Positions 55,345 through 63,464 of a DNA stretch of 64,000 nt are shown one piece after another. The position numbers and the translations under genes are program-made. Position 1 is the first letter of the stretch; each line of letters begins with the position of its first letter. Origin of the DNA: Massilia sp. erpn (lineage in GTDB: Bacteria; Pseudomonadota; Gammaproteobacteria; Burkholderiales; Burkholderiaceae_D); NCBI RefSeq assembly GCF_024400215.1, contig NZ_CP053748.1:1736001-1800000 (forward strand), given 5' to 3'. The notes beneath the pieces are model-generated. The model searched no databases. It was given only the letters and a program-made list of their open reading frames with translations, and was not told the DNA's origin.

Positions 55345-55360
55345 TGTTCCACGTGAAACA
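55345..55360. other. parS site 1
   Basis: TGTTCCACGTGAAACA differs at one position from the perfect palindromic bacterial parS consensus TGTTTCACGTGAAACA and contains the CACGTG core. It lies 93 bp upstream of mnmG, about 3.6 kb from parA/parB, where ParB is expected to load. Confidence 0.93.
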
Positions 55361-55361
55361 T

Positions 55362-55388
55362 AAAAAAAGCGCCGGCGAAGCGGCGCTT
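55362..55388 (-). terminator. Intrinsic terminator of the TauE/SafE gene
   Basis: AAGCGCCG at 55367-55374 pairs with CGGCGCTT at 55381-55388 around a 6-nt loop. On the minus strand the stem is followed by a run of seven T. It lies between the two parS sites and ends transcription coming from the transporter gene. Confidence 0.85.
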
Positions 55389-55415
55389 GTTTGATCGCTG
55401 AGTCTGCTACTCAGC

Positions 55416-55431
55416 TGTTCCACGTGAAACA
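55416..55431. other. parS site 2
   Basis: A second exact copy of TGTTCCACGTGAAACA, 71 bp from the first and in the same orientation, ending 1 bp before the stop codon of the TauE/SafE gene. The pair flanks that gene's terminator. Confidence 0.93.
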
Positions 55432-55432
55432 A

Positions 55433-56197
55433 TCACCAACGTTGCCAGGCATCAAAGCCCGTCTTCACGATCAGGATGGCCACCACCACGAGGAAGATGC
55501 GACGCACGAAGCCGCTGCCATGCTTGAGTGCAAGCTTGGTCCCCAGCAAAGAGCCGGCGACCTGGCACACCGCCATCATCAGGCCCAGCTGCCACAGCAA
55601 ATGGCCGCTATAGCCGAACCACATTAGCGCCGCCAGATTGCAGGCCACATTCACCACCTTGGCCGCCGCCGACGCCCCGAGGAAATCGAAGCCGAAACAG
55701 CGCACAAACAGGAAGACCAGGAAGCTGCCCGTGCCTGGGCCGAAGAAGCCGTCATAAAAACCGATCAGTGCACCGACGCCGATAGCCATCACCCTTTCCT
55801 TGGTGCCGGTATGCAGCGGCGCATGCACGCTGCCCAGGTCTTTCTTGCGGAAGGTATAGATCGCCACTGCGATCAGCACGAAGGGCAAAAGGATGCGCAT
55901 GAAGTCGGCCGGTATCTTGGTCACCGTCACTGCACCGAGGAAGGCAAAGATAAACGCCGTAACCGCCGCCGGCGCCGCCGCCGACCACGCCACCCTGACC
56001 CGGCGCGAATAATTCACCGCCGCGGCGGCCGTACCAAAAATCCCCGCCAGCTTACTGGTCCCGAACAGCGTAGCCGGCGCCGTCGAACTGAACGCCGAAA
56101 ACAGCACCGGAATCTGGATCAATCCCCCGCCCCCGACCACCGCATCCACCAGGCCCGCGGCGAACGCCGCCACCGCCAACATCGCAAACTCAAGCAT
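55433..56197 (-). CDS. TSUP (TauE/SafE) family transporter
   Basis: A 254-residue membrane protein with about seven to eight helices. The two family repeats are seen as LVDAVVGGGGLIQIPVL near the N-terminus and LIGFYDGFFGPGTGSFLVFLFV in the middle. TauE/SafE proteins export or import sulfur-containing anions and organic acids; the substrate cannot be read here. The ATG at 56197 follows a GGGG element; a GTG four codons upstream at 56209 is an alternative. Confidence 0.9.
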   Translation of the reverse strand: MLEFAMLAVAAFAAGLVDAVVGGGGLIQIPVLFSAFSSTAPATLFGTSKLAGIFGTAAAAVNYSRRVRVAWSAAAPAAVTAFIFAFLGAVTVTKIPADFMRILLPFVLIAVAIYTFRKKDLGSVHAPLHTGTKERVMAIGVGALIGFYDGFFGPGTGSFLVFLFVRCFGFDFLGASAAAKVVNVACNLAALMWFGYSGHLLWQLGLMMAVCQVAGSLLGTKLALKHGSGFVRRIFLVVVAILIVKTGFDAWQRW

Positions 56198-56272
56198 GAA
56201 ACCCCGCACAACATCGTTATAAGAGGTCTCACATTGTACGGAATAAACGAAATCCGTTTGCGCCAGATCAAA

Positions 56273-56384
56273 AAATGTCCAACCCTGGTGTCAGGCACCA
56301 CGGTCGGACATTTGCTGATCTAAATCAAAGAATGTCCAGCTCTAGTGCCTCGGCGGCCCCGCCTGACACCAGGGTTGGACATTT
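56273..56384. repeat. REP-like inverted repeat element (perfect 24-bp arms)
   Basis: The arms at 56273-56296 and 56361-56384 are exact reverse complements, separated by 64 bp. Each arm contains TGTCCAACCCTGGTGTCAGG. The left arm continues into GCACC...TCGGACA so that it can fold by itself (GGTG-TCAG-GCACC), and inside the spacer a second pair GGACATT/AATGTCC (56306-56312 with 56331-56337) is present. It shares layout and partial sequence with the element at 12340. It lies between the TauE/SafE gene promoter and the 3' end of the oligomer hydrolase gene. Confidence 0.75.
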
Positions 56385-56405
56385 GTTGAGGAAGATCAAA
56401 GCGCC

Positions 56406-58445
56406 TTAGTCGGGGATGTCGATGCGGGTGCCGGTGGTGGTGATGGCGTTGGCGCCGGGAGCGCTGCTGAAAGTGGGCAGATTGCCGGTAGTGATGGGAA
56501 CCGTGGCGTCGGCGCGGGTGACGGTGCGTATCAGTTGGGATGGCGGTAGCGCGGCACTGCTGTTCTTGATGTTGGCATACACCGCGTCCAGCGCGCGGCC
56601 CAAGTAGACGTGCAGCGGGACGATGCGCGTCGGGTAGACGGAGCTGAAGGAATCGAAGTGGTTGGCGTTGGTGACTTCGATGTAGCGCAGCTTGCTGCTG
56701 CTGCCTTCGGCGACGGCGTTCAATCCGATATAGGCGCGGGCGGCGTGATTGACCGGGATCAGGGCATCGCTGCGGCCGGAAACGATGATGGCCGGCTTAC
56801 CTTTCAGATTGCCGCTGGCCTGCACTTCGCCAATGCCGTTGCGGACCTTGGTGCTGAGCGCCGCCATCTCGGGCGACAGCGCCGCGCCAGTGATGGCATC
56901 CACGCCCAAGGCCAGGGAGCGCATGCAGAGGAAAGCATCCAGCGACAGGTCGGCTTCGCCAGTCGAGGGCGAAGTGCCGAAAGCATAGGATTTCGCGCCG
57001 CCCACCGAGTTTTCATACACGGGGGTGCCGATGATGCCATTCTGCCCCGCGAAGCTGGCCGCTCTTTGCGCCGCCGTGAAGGGGATCAGGGCCCCGCCAG
57101 CATCCACCGATGAGAAACTGATGCCGCACACCCGGTCGATCACGGAGAAGCGTCCATAGGCGTTTAAATAGGTAGTGGCGACGAGGATATTGGTCAGCGC
57201 ATGCGCGCCCTGTATGACGTCGGTATCGCCCTGCCAGCCATAGGCCTTCATCCGCGCCAAGGCATCGGCCTGCTGGCTGGCCAGGTCGACGCCGCTCAGC
57301 AAACCTTTCTTCACCAGTGCCGAGCAACGCGCCGCACTGCCGGCAACGCAATGCTGGTACAGCGCCGCATAGGTGGCGTAATCGAACAGGGGCTTGCCCT
57401 GCGCCGGCACCGCCACCCCACCCTGCCGTATCGTGTAGCTGCCGGACTTGGGCTGGACCTGCGGCTCGGTCACGGCCACGGCATCGATCAGGCCCTTGCT
57501 GTCCTGCTCCGCCGCCAGCAGGGCCGAGCCGCCGCCATTCGAAATGCTGGAAGCGATGGTCGCCGTATTCTCCGGCTTCAGGCGTATCTGGTGGCTCTTG
57601 CCATCATCGGACAGCGCGCCGTATTTCTCGTTCAGGACATAGAAGGCGAATTCAATGGCCTGCAAGGTGATCCTGCCCCAGTCCTTCTCCGGATTCTGCT
57701 GCGAGTGCGCATGCTTGAAGGCGACGCGGTTGGGATAGTCGCGCAGGAAGGCCGCACGTTCGGCATCCGTCAGGATGGGCGCGAAGTGGGCATCCTTGCC
57801 CGCCGCCGTGCGTGTAGCGCGCACGCCGTTCTGCAGGTTCACGCTGTCGTCATCGAAGGTGTACATGCCGTTGCCGCTGCCCTTATCGGCATAAGCCACG
57901 GCACAGTTGTTCTTCAGCCCCCATTCGCCCGAGCTGCCGATGGCGCCATAAATCCCGCGCGAACCGCTCGACGTACCGGTGATGATGCAGGGATTGACCG
58001 GATCGAAACTGGCCGGCACCTGCACCAGCAAAGTCACATTCTGCTTGCCGCTGCCATCGTCGGTATACGCCATGTACTCGGTGCCGGCGATCTTGCCCTC
58101 GCCCGGCGTCACCACGCCGGCGGCATTCACGTTCGGCCCGTACATGGTGCCATAGCCACTGTTGGCTGCGATATCAAGCACGGCACGGTAATTGGCCCAG
58201 ATCGCGTTGCGGCGCAGTTCGGCGGCGCTTGGATTGTTCGGGTCGGCGTAGGCCGGCTGGGCACCTGCAAGCCCGGTCTTGCCCAGGCCCGCGGTCAGCA
58301 GGTCGTCGCTATTGCCATCGTAGTTCTTGACCGTGATGGCACCGAGGAAGGACGGCGCCGTGTTGACGCTATCCGGAAAACTGCTGCTGCAGGATGTCAG
58401 TGCCAGCATGGCTGCACTGGCGATGGCCAATTTTTGGGTTTGCAT
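56406..58445 (-). CDS. D-(-)-3-hydroxybutyrate oligomer hydrolase, lipoprotein
   Basis: A 679-residue enzyme of the 3HB-oligomer hydrolase family (PF10605), which cleaves soluble hydroxybutyrate oligomers to monomers. The lipoprotein signal ends in LTSC at Cys19, so the enzyme is probably attached to the outer membrane or periplasmic face. The catalytic serine is Ser302 in SSISNGGGSALLAA. IVSGRSDALIPVNHAARAY and NANHFDSF provide the Asp and His regions. Length matches the family. It completes a PHB degradation set with the genes at 14217 and 29625. A 65-bp gap with a terminator on the far side separates it from the livM-like gene. Confidence 0.9.
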   Translation of the reverse strand: MQTQKLAIASAAMLALTSCSSSFPDSVNTAPSFLGAITVKNYDGNSDDLLTAGLGKTGLAGAQPAYADPNNPSAAELRRNAIWANYRAVLDIAANSGYGTMYGPNVNAAGVVTPGEGKIAGTEYMAYTDDGSGKQNVTLLVQVPASFDPVNPCIITGTSSGSRGIYGAIGSSGEWGLKNNCAVAYADKGSGNGMYTFDDDSVNLQNGVRATRTAAGKDAHFAPILTDAERAAFLRDYPNRVAFKHAHSQQNPEKDWGRITLQAIEFAFYVLNEKYGALSDDGKSHQIRLKPENTATIASSISNGGGSALLAAEQDSKGLIDAVAVTEPQVQPKSGSYTIRQGGVAVPAQGKPLFDYATYAALYQHCVAGSAARCSALVKKGLLSGVDLASQQADALARMKAYGWQGDTDVIQGAHALTNILVATTYLNAYGRFSVIDRVCGISFSSVDAGGALIPFTAAQRAASFAGQNGIIGTPVYENSVGGAKSYAFGTSPSTGEADLSLDAFLCMRSLALGVDAITGAALSPEMAALSTKVRNGIGEVQASGNLKGKPAIIVSGRSDALIPVNHAARAYIGLNAVAEGSSSKLRYIEVTNANHFDSFSSVYPTRIVPLHVYLGRALDAVYANIKNSSAALPPSQLIRTVTRADATVPITTGNLPTFSSAPGANAITTTGTRIDIPD

Positions 58446-58510
58446 ATCGTGTCCTCATTCTTCGGTCATGAAAAGTGGGTCCAACAACTTGCTTGTTACA
58501 AGTACCTCGA

Positions 58511-58539
58511 AAAAGAAAAACGCCGGACATCGTCCGGCG
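58511..58539 (-). terminator. Intrinsic terminator of the second Liv-type operon
   Basis: CGCCGGAC at 58521-58528 pairs with GTCCGGCG at 58532-58539 around a 3-nt loop. On the minus strand the stem is followed by TTTTTCTTTT. It lies 16 bp after the livM-like stop. Confidence 0.88.
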
Positions 58540-58554
58540 CTTTCGGGTCTTGCT

Positions 58555-59529
58555 TCAGGCAGATCTTCTTCTGCCTGTGAGGGCGACAATCTCGCCCACG
58601 ATGCCTTTCCTGAACAGCAGCACGCAGGTGACGAAGATCAGGCCCGTCACCATATTCACCGCCTCGCCCAGGGTGTTGAACCATTCCACGCCGGTGTGCG
58701 AAGCGACAAAGGTGCCGAAGTCGCCCAGCTTGTTTTCCAGCGCGATGATGATGATGGCGCCGATAATCGGTCCGACCAGGGTACCCATGCCGCCTACGAG
58801 CGTCATCAGGATCACCAGGCCGGACATGGCCCAGTGCACATCGGTCAAGGTCTCAAAACCCAGCACCACGGTCTTGGTGGCACCGGCCAGCGCAGCCAGG
58901 GAGGCCGACAACACGAAAGCCATCAGCTTGTACTTGTCCACGTCGTAGCCGAGCGAGATGGCGCGCGGCTCGTTTTCCTTGATCGCCTTCAGGGTCTGGC
59001 CGAAGGGCGACTGCACGGTGCGCATGATGAGGGCAAAGCCTCCCACCGCGATCGCCAGCACCACGTAGTACATGGTCAGGTCGTCGTGCAAGTCGATCAT
59101 GCCGAGCAGCTTGCCGCGCGGGACGCCTTGCAAACCATCCTCTCCGCCCGTGAAATCGGTGAAACGCAGGCCGGCGAAATACACCATCTGCGCCAGCGCC
59201 AGCGTAATCATGGAGAAGTAAATGCCTTGGCGGCGGATCGCCAGCGATCCCATGACAAAGCCGATCAGCGCCCCCGCCACCACGCCGGCCAGCAGCGCCA
59301 GCTCGAACGGCAAGCCCCAGTTGCGCAGCGCGTTGCCGGTGGCATAGCCGGCCGCGCCGAAGAAGGCCGCGTGGCCAAAAGACAGCAGGCCGGTAAAGCC
59401 GATCAGCAGATTGAAGGCACAGGCAAACAGCGCAAAGCACAGAAGCTTCATCAGGAAGACCGGATAGCCGACAAAGGGCGCGGCCAGGGTCAAGGCAAAG
59501 GCAATCGCGTAGCCGATTTTCTTGTTCAT
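58555..59529 (-). CDS. ABC transporter permease, LivM type (second operon)
   Basis: A 324-residue inner-membrane permease with about nine hydrophobic helices. CAFNLLIGFTGLLSFGHAAFFGAAGY and GGMGTLVGPIIGAIII are LivM hallmarks. It is the last gene of the operon, 11 bp after livH, followed by a strong terminator. The sequence is clearly diverged from the LivM-type gene at 5661. Confidence 0.93.
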   Translation of the reverse strand: MNKKIGYAIAFALTLAAPFVGYPVFLMKLLCFALFACAFNLLIGFTGLLSFGHAAFFGAAGYATGNALRNWGLPFELALLAGVVAGALIGFVMGSLAIRRQGIYFSMITLALAQMVYFAGLRFTDFTGGEDGLQGVPRGKLLGMIDLHDDLTMYYVVLAIAVGGFALIMRTVQSPFGQTLKAIKENEPRAISLGYDVDKYKLMAFVLSASLAALAGATKTVVLGFETLTDVHWAMSGLVILMTLVGGMGTLVGPIIGAIIIIALENKLGDFGTFVASHTGVEWFNTLGEAVNMVTGLIFVTCVLLFRKGIVGEIVALTGRRRSA

Positions 59530-59540
59530 TCCAGACTCCC

Positions 59541-60425
59541 TTATTTCTCTTTGCCGAACAAGCCGGCGGGACGCAGCAGCAGCACGATCACCATCACCAC
59601 GAAGACTACGGTCGACGAACCTTCGGGGTAGAAGACCTTGGTCAAGCCTTCAATCACACCCAGTCCGAGTCCGGTCAGGATCGATCCCATGATGGACCCC
59701 ATGCCGCCGATCACCACCACGGCGAACACCACGATAATCAGGTTGGAACCCATCAGCGGCGTCACCTGGATGATGGGCGCCGCCAGCACGCCGGCGAAGC
59801 CCGCCAGCGCCACGCCGAAGCCGTAGGTCAGCGTCACCATCAGCGGCACATTGATGCCGAACGCCTCCACCATCTTGGGATTTTCGGTACCGGCGCGCAG
59901 ATAGGAACCGAGCTTGGTTTTCTCGATCACATACCAGGTGGCGATGCAGACGACGAGGGAAGCCACCACCACCCAGGCGCGGTAATTCGGCATCACCATG
60001 AAGCCCAGGTCCGTCGCGCCCTGCAGCTGGGACGGCGTTTCAAACGGCTGGCCGGAGACGCCGTAGAAGGAACGGAACAGGCCCTCGATCAGCAGCGTGA
60101 TGCCGAAGGTCAGCAGCAGCCCATACAGATGATCGAGCTTGTACAGCCAGCGCAGCATGGTCTTCTCGATGATCACGCCCAGCACGCCGACGACCAGCGG
60201 CGCGGCGATCAGCATCACCCAGTAGCTCAGGCCGAAATAGCTCATGCCCATCCACGCCAGGAAAGCGCCCATCATGTACAGGGCGCCATGGGAAAAATTA
60301 ATCACGTTCAGCAGGCCGAAGATGACCGCCAAGCCAAGGGATAACATCGCATAGAAGGAGCCGTTGACGAGACCCAGCAACAACTGGCTCATCAAGGCTG
60401 GCAGGGGGACACCGAAAATATCCAT
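59541..60425 (-). CDS. ABC transporter permease, LivH type (second operon)
   Basis: A 294-residue inner-membrane permease. LVNGSFYAMLSLGLAVIFGLL, NVINFSHGALYMMGAF and GGMGSIMGSILTGLGLG are LivH-family segments. The ATG at 60425 is preceded on the minus strand by GGAG-like bases; an extension of 30 codons upstream is open but lacks family similarity. It lies 116 bp after the binding-protein gene. Confidence 0.93.
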   Translation of the reverse strand: MDIFGVPLPALMSQLLLGLVNGSFYAMLSLGLAVIFGLLNVINFSHGALYMMGAFLAWMGMSYFGLSYWVMLIAAPLVVGVLGVIIEKTMLRWLYKLDHLYGLLLTFGITLLIEGLFRSFYGVSGQPFETPSQLQGATDLGFMVMPNYRAWVVVASLVVCIATWYVIEKTKLGSYLRAGTENPKMVEAFGINVPLMVTLTYGFGVALAGFAGVLAAPIIQVTPLMGSNLIIVVFAVVVIGGMGSIMGSILTGLGLGVIEGLTKVFYPEGSSTVVFVVMVIVLLLRPAGLFGKEK

Positions 60426-60541
60426 GGCGGCACTCAGGAGAGGAAGTGAAAAAAACGGCGCAGCAAAACCGGGACGAGGGCGCTGCGCCGGGGATAAACG
60501 ACAGGTGCCGCGCACTGTCGCGGCACCCTCTTCCGACTACA

Positions 60542-61750
60542 TCATTTCCAGAGCGGGCACTTGGTTTCGGCCTTGGTCAGGTAGGCCTGGTCGCCGGGCA
60601 CGGTGGCCACGACCTTGTAGTAGTCCCAGGGATATTTCGATTCCGCGGGCTTCTTCACTTCCATCAGGTACATATCGTGCACCATGCGGCCGTCGGGACG
60701 GACCACGCCATTCTTGGTGAACATATCGTTGATCGGCGTTTTCTTCAGATGCGCCATCACCTTCTCCGAATCGTCGCTGCCGACCGCCTTCACCGCTTTC
60801 AGATAATTGGCCGCCGCCGAGTAATCGGCCGCCTGCAGCATGGACGGCTCTTTCTTCATCTTGGCGAAGTAGCGCTTGGACCAGGCGCGCGTATCGTCAT
60901 TCATATCCCAGTACCAGCCATCGGTCAGGTACATGCCTTGCGTGGTGTTCAGGCCCAGCGAATGGATATCGTTGATGAAGATCAGCAGGCCCGCCATCTT
61001 CATCTTCTTGCTGATGCCGAATTCGTTGGCGGCCTTGATCGAATTGATCGCGTCGCCGCCGGCATTCGCCAGGCCCAGGATCTGCGCATTCGAGGATTGC
61101 GCCTGCAGCAGGAAGGAGGAGAAGTCCGATGCCGAGAGCGGATGCTTGACGCCGCCCAGCACCTTGCCGCCGGCTGATTTCACCACATCGGCCGTATCCT
61201 TTTCCAGCGAGTGGCCGAAGGCATAATCGGCGGTCAGGAAGTACCAGTTCTTGCCGCCCTGCTTGACGATGGCGCCACCAGTGCCACGCGCCAACGCCAC
61301 GGTGTCGTAAGCGTAGTGCACGGTGAAGGGCGTGCATTCCTCATTGGTCAGGCGCGAGGAACCGGCGCCGATGGAGATGAACACGCGTTTCTTCTCGGCC
61401 GCGATCTTGGCCATGGCCAGGTTGGCGCCGGAGTTGGTGCCGCCGATCAGCAGGTCCACGCCCTGCTGGTCGAACCATTCGCGCGCCTTGGAGGCGGCGA
61501 TATCGGCCTTGTTCTGGTGGTCGGCCGAGATGAACTCGACCTTCTTGCCGGCGATGACCACGCCCGCATCGGCAATCGCCATCTTGATCGCTTCCGCCCC
61601 GCCTAAGCCGTCAATATCGGAATAGAGGCCTGACATATCGGTGATGAAACCGATCTTGATGGTGTCACCCGACACCTGCGCCTGGGCGGTGCCGGAAATG
61701 CCAAATGCACAGGCGGCAGCAGCCACAGTGGCGAGAGCTTTGCGTTTCAT
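60542..61750 (-). CDS. ABC transporter periplasmic substrate-binding protein (second operon)
   Basis: A 402-residue Peripla_BP_6 protein with a Sec signal peptide (about 1-24, cleavage after AQA). The motif IKIGFITDMSGLYSDIDGLGG and LLIGGTNSGANLAMAKIAAE show the Liv/amide-urea-type binding fold. Such proteins bind amino acids, urea, amides or organic acids; the ligand is not determined. It is encoded between livF and livH, an order seen in aromatic- or organic-acid uptake operons. Confidence 0.92.
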   Translation of the reverse strand: MKRKALATVAAAACAFGISGTAQAQVSGDTIKIGFITDMSGLYSDIDGLGGAEAIKMAIADAGVVIAGKKVEFISADHQNKADIAASKAREWFDQQGVDLLIGGTNSGANLAMAKIAAEKKRVFISIGAGSSRLTNEECTPFTVHYAYDTVALARGTGGAIVKQGGKNWYFLTADYAFGHSLEKDTADVVKSAGGKVLGGVKHPLSASDFSSFLLQAQSSNAQILGLANAGGDAINSIKAANEFGISKKMKMAGLLIFINDIHSLGLNTTQGMYLTDGWYWDMNDDTRAWSKRYFAKMKKEPSMLQAADYSAAANYLKAVKAVGSDDSEKVMAHLKKTPINDMFTKNGVVRPDGRMVHDMYLMEVKKPAESKYPWDYYKVVATVPGDQAYLTKAETKCPLWK

Positions 61751-61829
61751 TTTGTCTCCGTTCGAGGATTGTAGTAATCGATTTTTTTATACAGCTATGT
61801 ACTACTTACACTACTGCTTACAACGGGTA

Positions 61830-62537
61830 TTACACGCCCAGCAGCTCGGTCAGCACCGGCATCTTGGCGTCCAACTGGGATGCTGCAAAAGTCTCGACAA
61901 TCTGACCGTGCTCCATCACATAGAACCGGTCCGCCAGCGGCGCGGCGAAACGGAAATTCTGCTCCACCATGACGATGGTGTAGCCCTTGGCTTTGAGGGT
62001 GGTGATCATGCGCGCCAGGCCCTGAACGATGACGGGCGCCAGGCCCTCGGAAATCTCGTCCAGCAGCAGCAGCTTGGCGCCGGTGCGCAGGATGCGCGCC
62101 ACGGCCAGCATCTGCTGCTCGCCGCCGGAAAGCCGCGTGCCCTGGCTGTTGCGGCGCTCCTTCAGATTCGGGAACATGGAGTAGATCTCATCCACCTCCA
62201 TGCCCTTGCCGTTGGTCTTCAGCGTGGGCGGCAGCATCAGGTTTTCTTCGGTGGAGAGCGAGGAAAAAATCGCCCGCTCTTCCGGACAGTAGCCGACGCC
62301 GAGGTGGGCCACCTTATGCGTCGGCAGGCCCACTGCTTCCGTGCCATTGATCTTGATCGAGCCTTTGCGCGCGCCGGTCAGGCCCATGATGGCGCGCAGC
62401 GTGGTGGTGCGGCCGGCGCCGTTGCGGCCCAGCAGAGTCACCACTTCGCCCGGTTTTACCGTGATGTTCACGTCGTGCAGGATGTGGGATTCGCCATACC
62501 AGGCTTGCAGATTGCTGATTTCGAGTGCGCTCGTCAT
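61830..62537 (-). CDS. ABC transporter ATP-binding protein, LivF type (second operon)
   Basis: A 235-residue nucleotide-binding subunit. Walker A appears as GRNGAGRTTTLRA, with Arg in place of the usual invariant Lys, which is unusual for a P-loop (GxxGxGKST). The signature is LSGGEQQMLAVAR and Walker B LLLLDEISEGLAP, with DEIS in place of DEPT. Overall LivF length. It starts 1 bp after the livG stop. The Lys-to-Arg change could weaken ATP hydrolysis. Confidence 0.92.
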   Translation of the reverse strand: MTSALEISNLQAWYGESHILHDVNITVKPGEVVTLLGRNGAGRTTTLRAIMGLTGARKGSIKINGTEAVGLPTHKVAHLGVGYCPEERAIFSSLSTEENLMLPPTLKTNGKGMEVDEIYSMFPNLKERRNSQGTRLSGGEQQMLAVARILRTGAKLLLLDEISEGLAPVIVQGLARMITTLKAKGYTIVMVEQNFRFAAPLADRFYVMEHGQIVETFAASQLDAKMPVLTELLGV

Positions 62538-62538
62538 C

Positions 62539-63309
62539 TCAATGGGCTCCCGCCAGCTCGGTGGCTTCGGTGCCCATATACGCTTCCATCACCTGGGCGT
62601 TCTTCGATACTTCGGCGTAGCTGCCTTCGGCCAGCATGGCGCCGCGCTGCAGTACCGAGATCTTGTTGCAGATGCCGGACACCACATTCATATTGTGTTC
62701 GACCATGAGGATGGTGCGTCCCGCCGAGACCTTTTTTATCAGCTCGGTCACGCGGTGCACATCTTCGTGGCCCATGCCCTGGGTCGGCTCGTCGAGCAGC
62801 ATCAGCTCCGGTTCCATCGCCAGGGTGGTGGCGATTTCCAGCGCGCGCTTGCGGCCGTAGGGCATATCGACGGTGACGGTGTCGGCGAAACTGCCCAGGT
62901 CCACCTCCTCCAGCAGCTCCATGGCGCGGCCATTCAGCTGGTCCAGACTGCGCTCGCTCTTCCAGAAATGGAAGGTCGTACCGAGCTTGCGCTGTAAGCC
63001 GATGCGGACATTTTGCAACACTGTGAGGTGGGGGAAGACGGCGGAAATCTGAAAAGAGCGGATCACGCCCATGCGCGCGATCTGCGCCGGCCGGGCGGCG
63101 GTGATGTCTTTTCCGTTGAATAGAATCTGTCCCGAGGTGGGAACCAGGAACTTGGTCAGCAGGTTGAAACAGGTGGTTTTGCCAGCCCCGTTAGGGCCGA
63201 TCAGTGCGTGGATATGACCACGCTCCACCTTCAGGTTCACTCCGTTTACAGCAGTGAATCCCCTGAACTCCTTGGTCAAATCTCTTGTTTCCAAGATAAA
63301 GTTTGACAT
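62539..63309 (-). CDS. ABC transporter ATP-binding protein, LivG type (second operon)
   Basis: A 256-residue nucleotide-binding subunit. Walker A GPNGAGKTTCFNLL is canonical, the signature region is VDMPYGRKRALEIATTL (LSxGQ replaced, as often in LivG) and Walker B MLLDEPTQGM. It is the first gene of the operon; AGGAGA precedes the ATG at 63309. A probable promoter lies at 63353-63381. Confidence 0.93.
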   Translation of the reverse strand: MSNFILETRDLTKEFRGFTAVNGVNLKVERGHIHALIGPNGAGKTTCFNLLTKFLVPTSGQILFNGKDITAARPAQIARMGVIRSFQISAVFPHLTVLQNVRIGLQRKLGTTFHFWKSERSLDQLNGRAMELLEEVDLGSFADTVTVDMPYGRKRALEIATTLAMEPELMLLDEPTQGMGHEDVHRVTELIKKVSAGRTILMVEHNMNVVSGICNKISVLQRGAMLAEGSYAEVSKNAQVMEAYMGTEATELAGAH

Positions 63310-63352
63310 TGTGTCTCCTGGTTATTCTTTGCATAAAGCTAAAGTTTTTTAG

Positions 63353-63381
63353 ATCATACACAGAATAAATTTTCGTCACAA
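63353..63381 (-). promoter_or_regulatory. Sigma70-type promoter of the second Liv-type operon
   Basis: On the minus strand TTGTGA (63376-63381) and TATGAT (63353-63358, 5 of 6 consensus bases) are separated by exactly 17 bp. The predicted transcript starts near 63346, about 37 nt before livG. The 155-bp region is AT-rich compared with the flanking genes. Confidence 0.55.
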
Positions 63382-63464
63382 TACGGTATAACTACCATGA
63401 TCTTCAGCAGTTTACGATTGGCTTGCTCTTGTGCCACTTGAGATTCGCTAAAACGCCTGTCGCT

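Noticed and set aside
56314..56327. Fnr-like box CTGATCTAAATCAA in the spacer of the second REP-like element
   Set aside because: It lies inside a repeat element, not in a position obviously serving a promoter, and differs from consensus at one base; probably chance.
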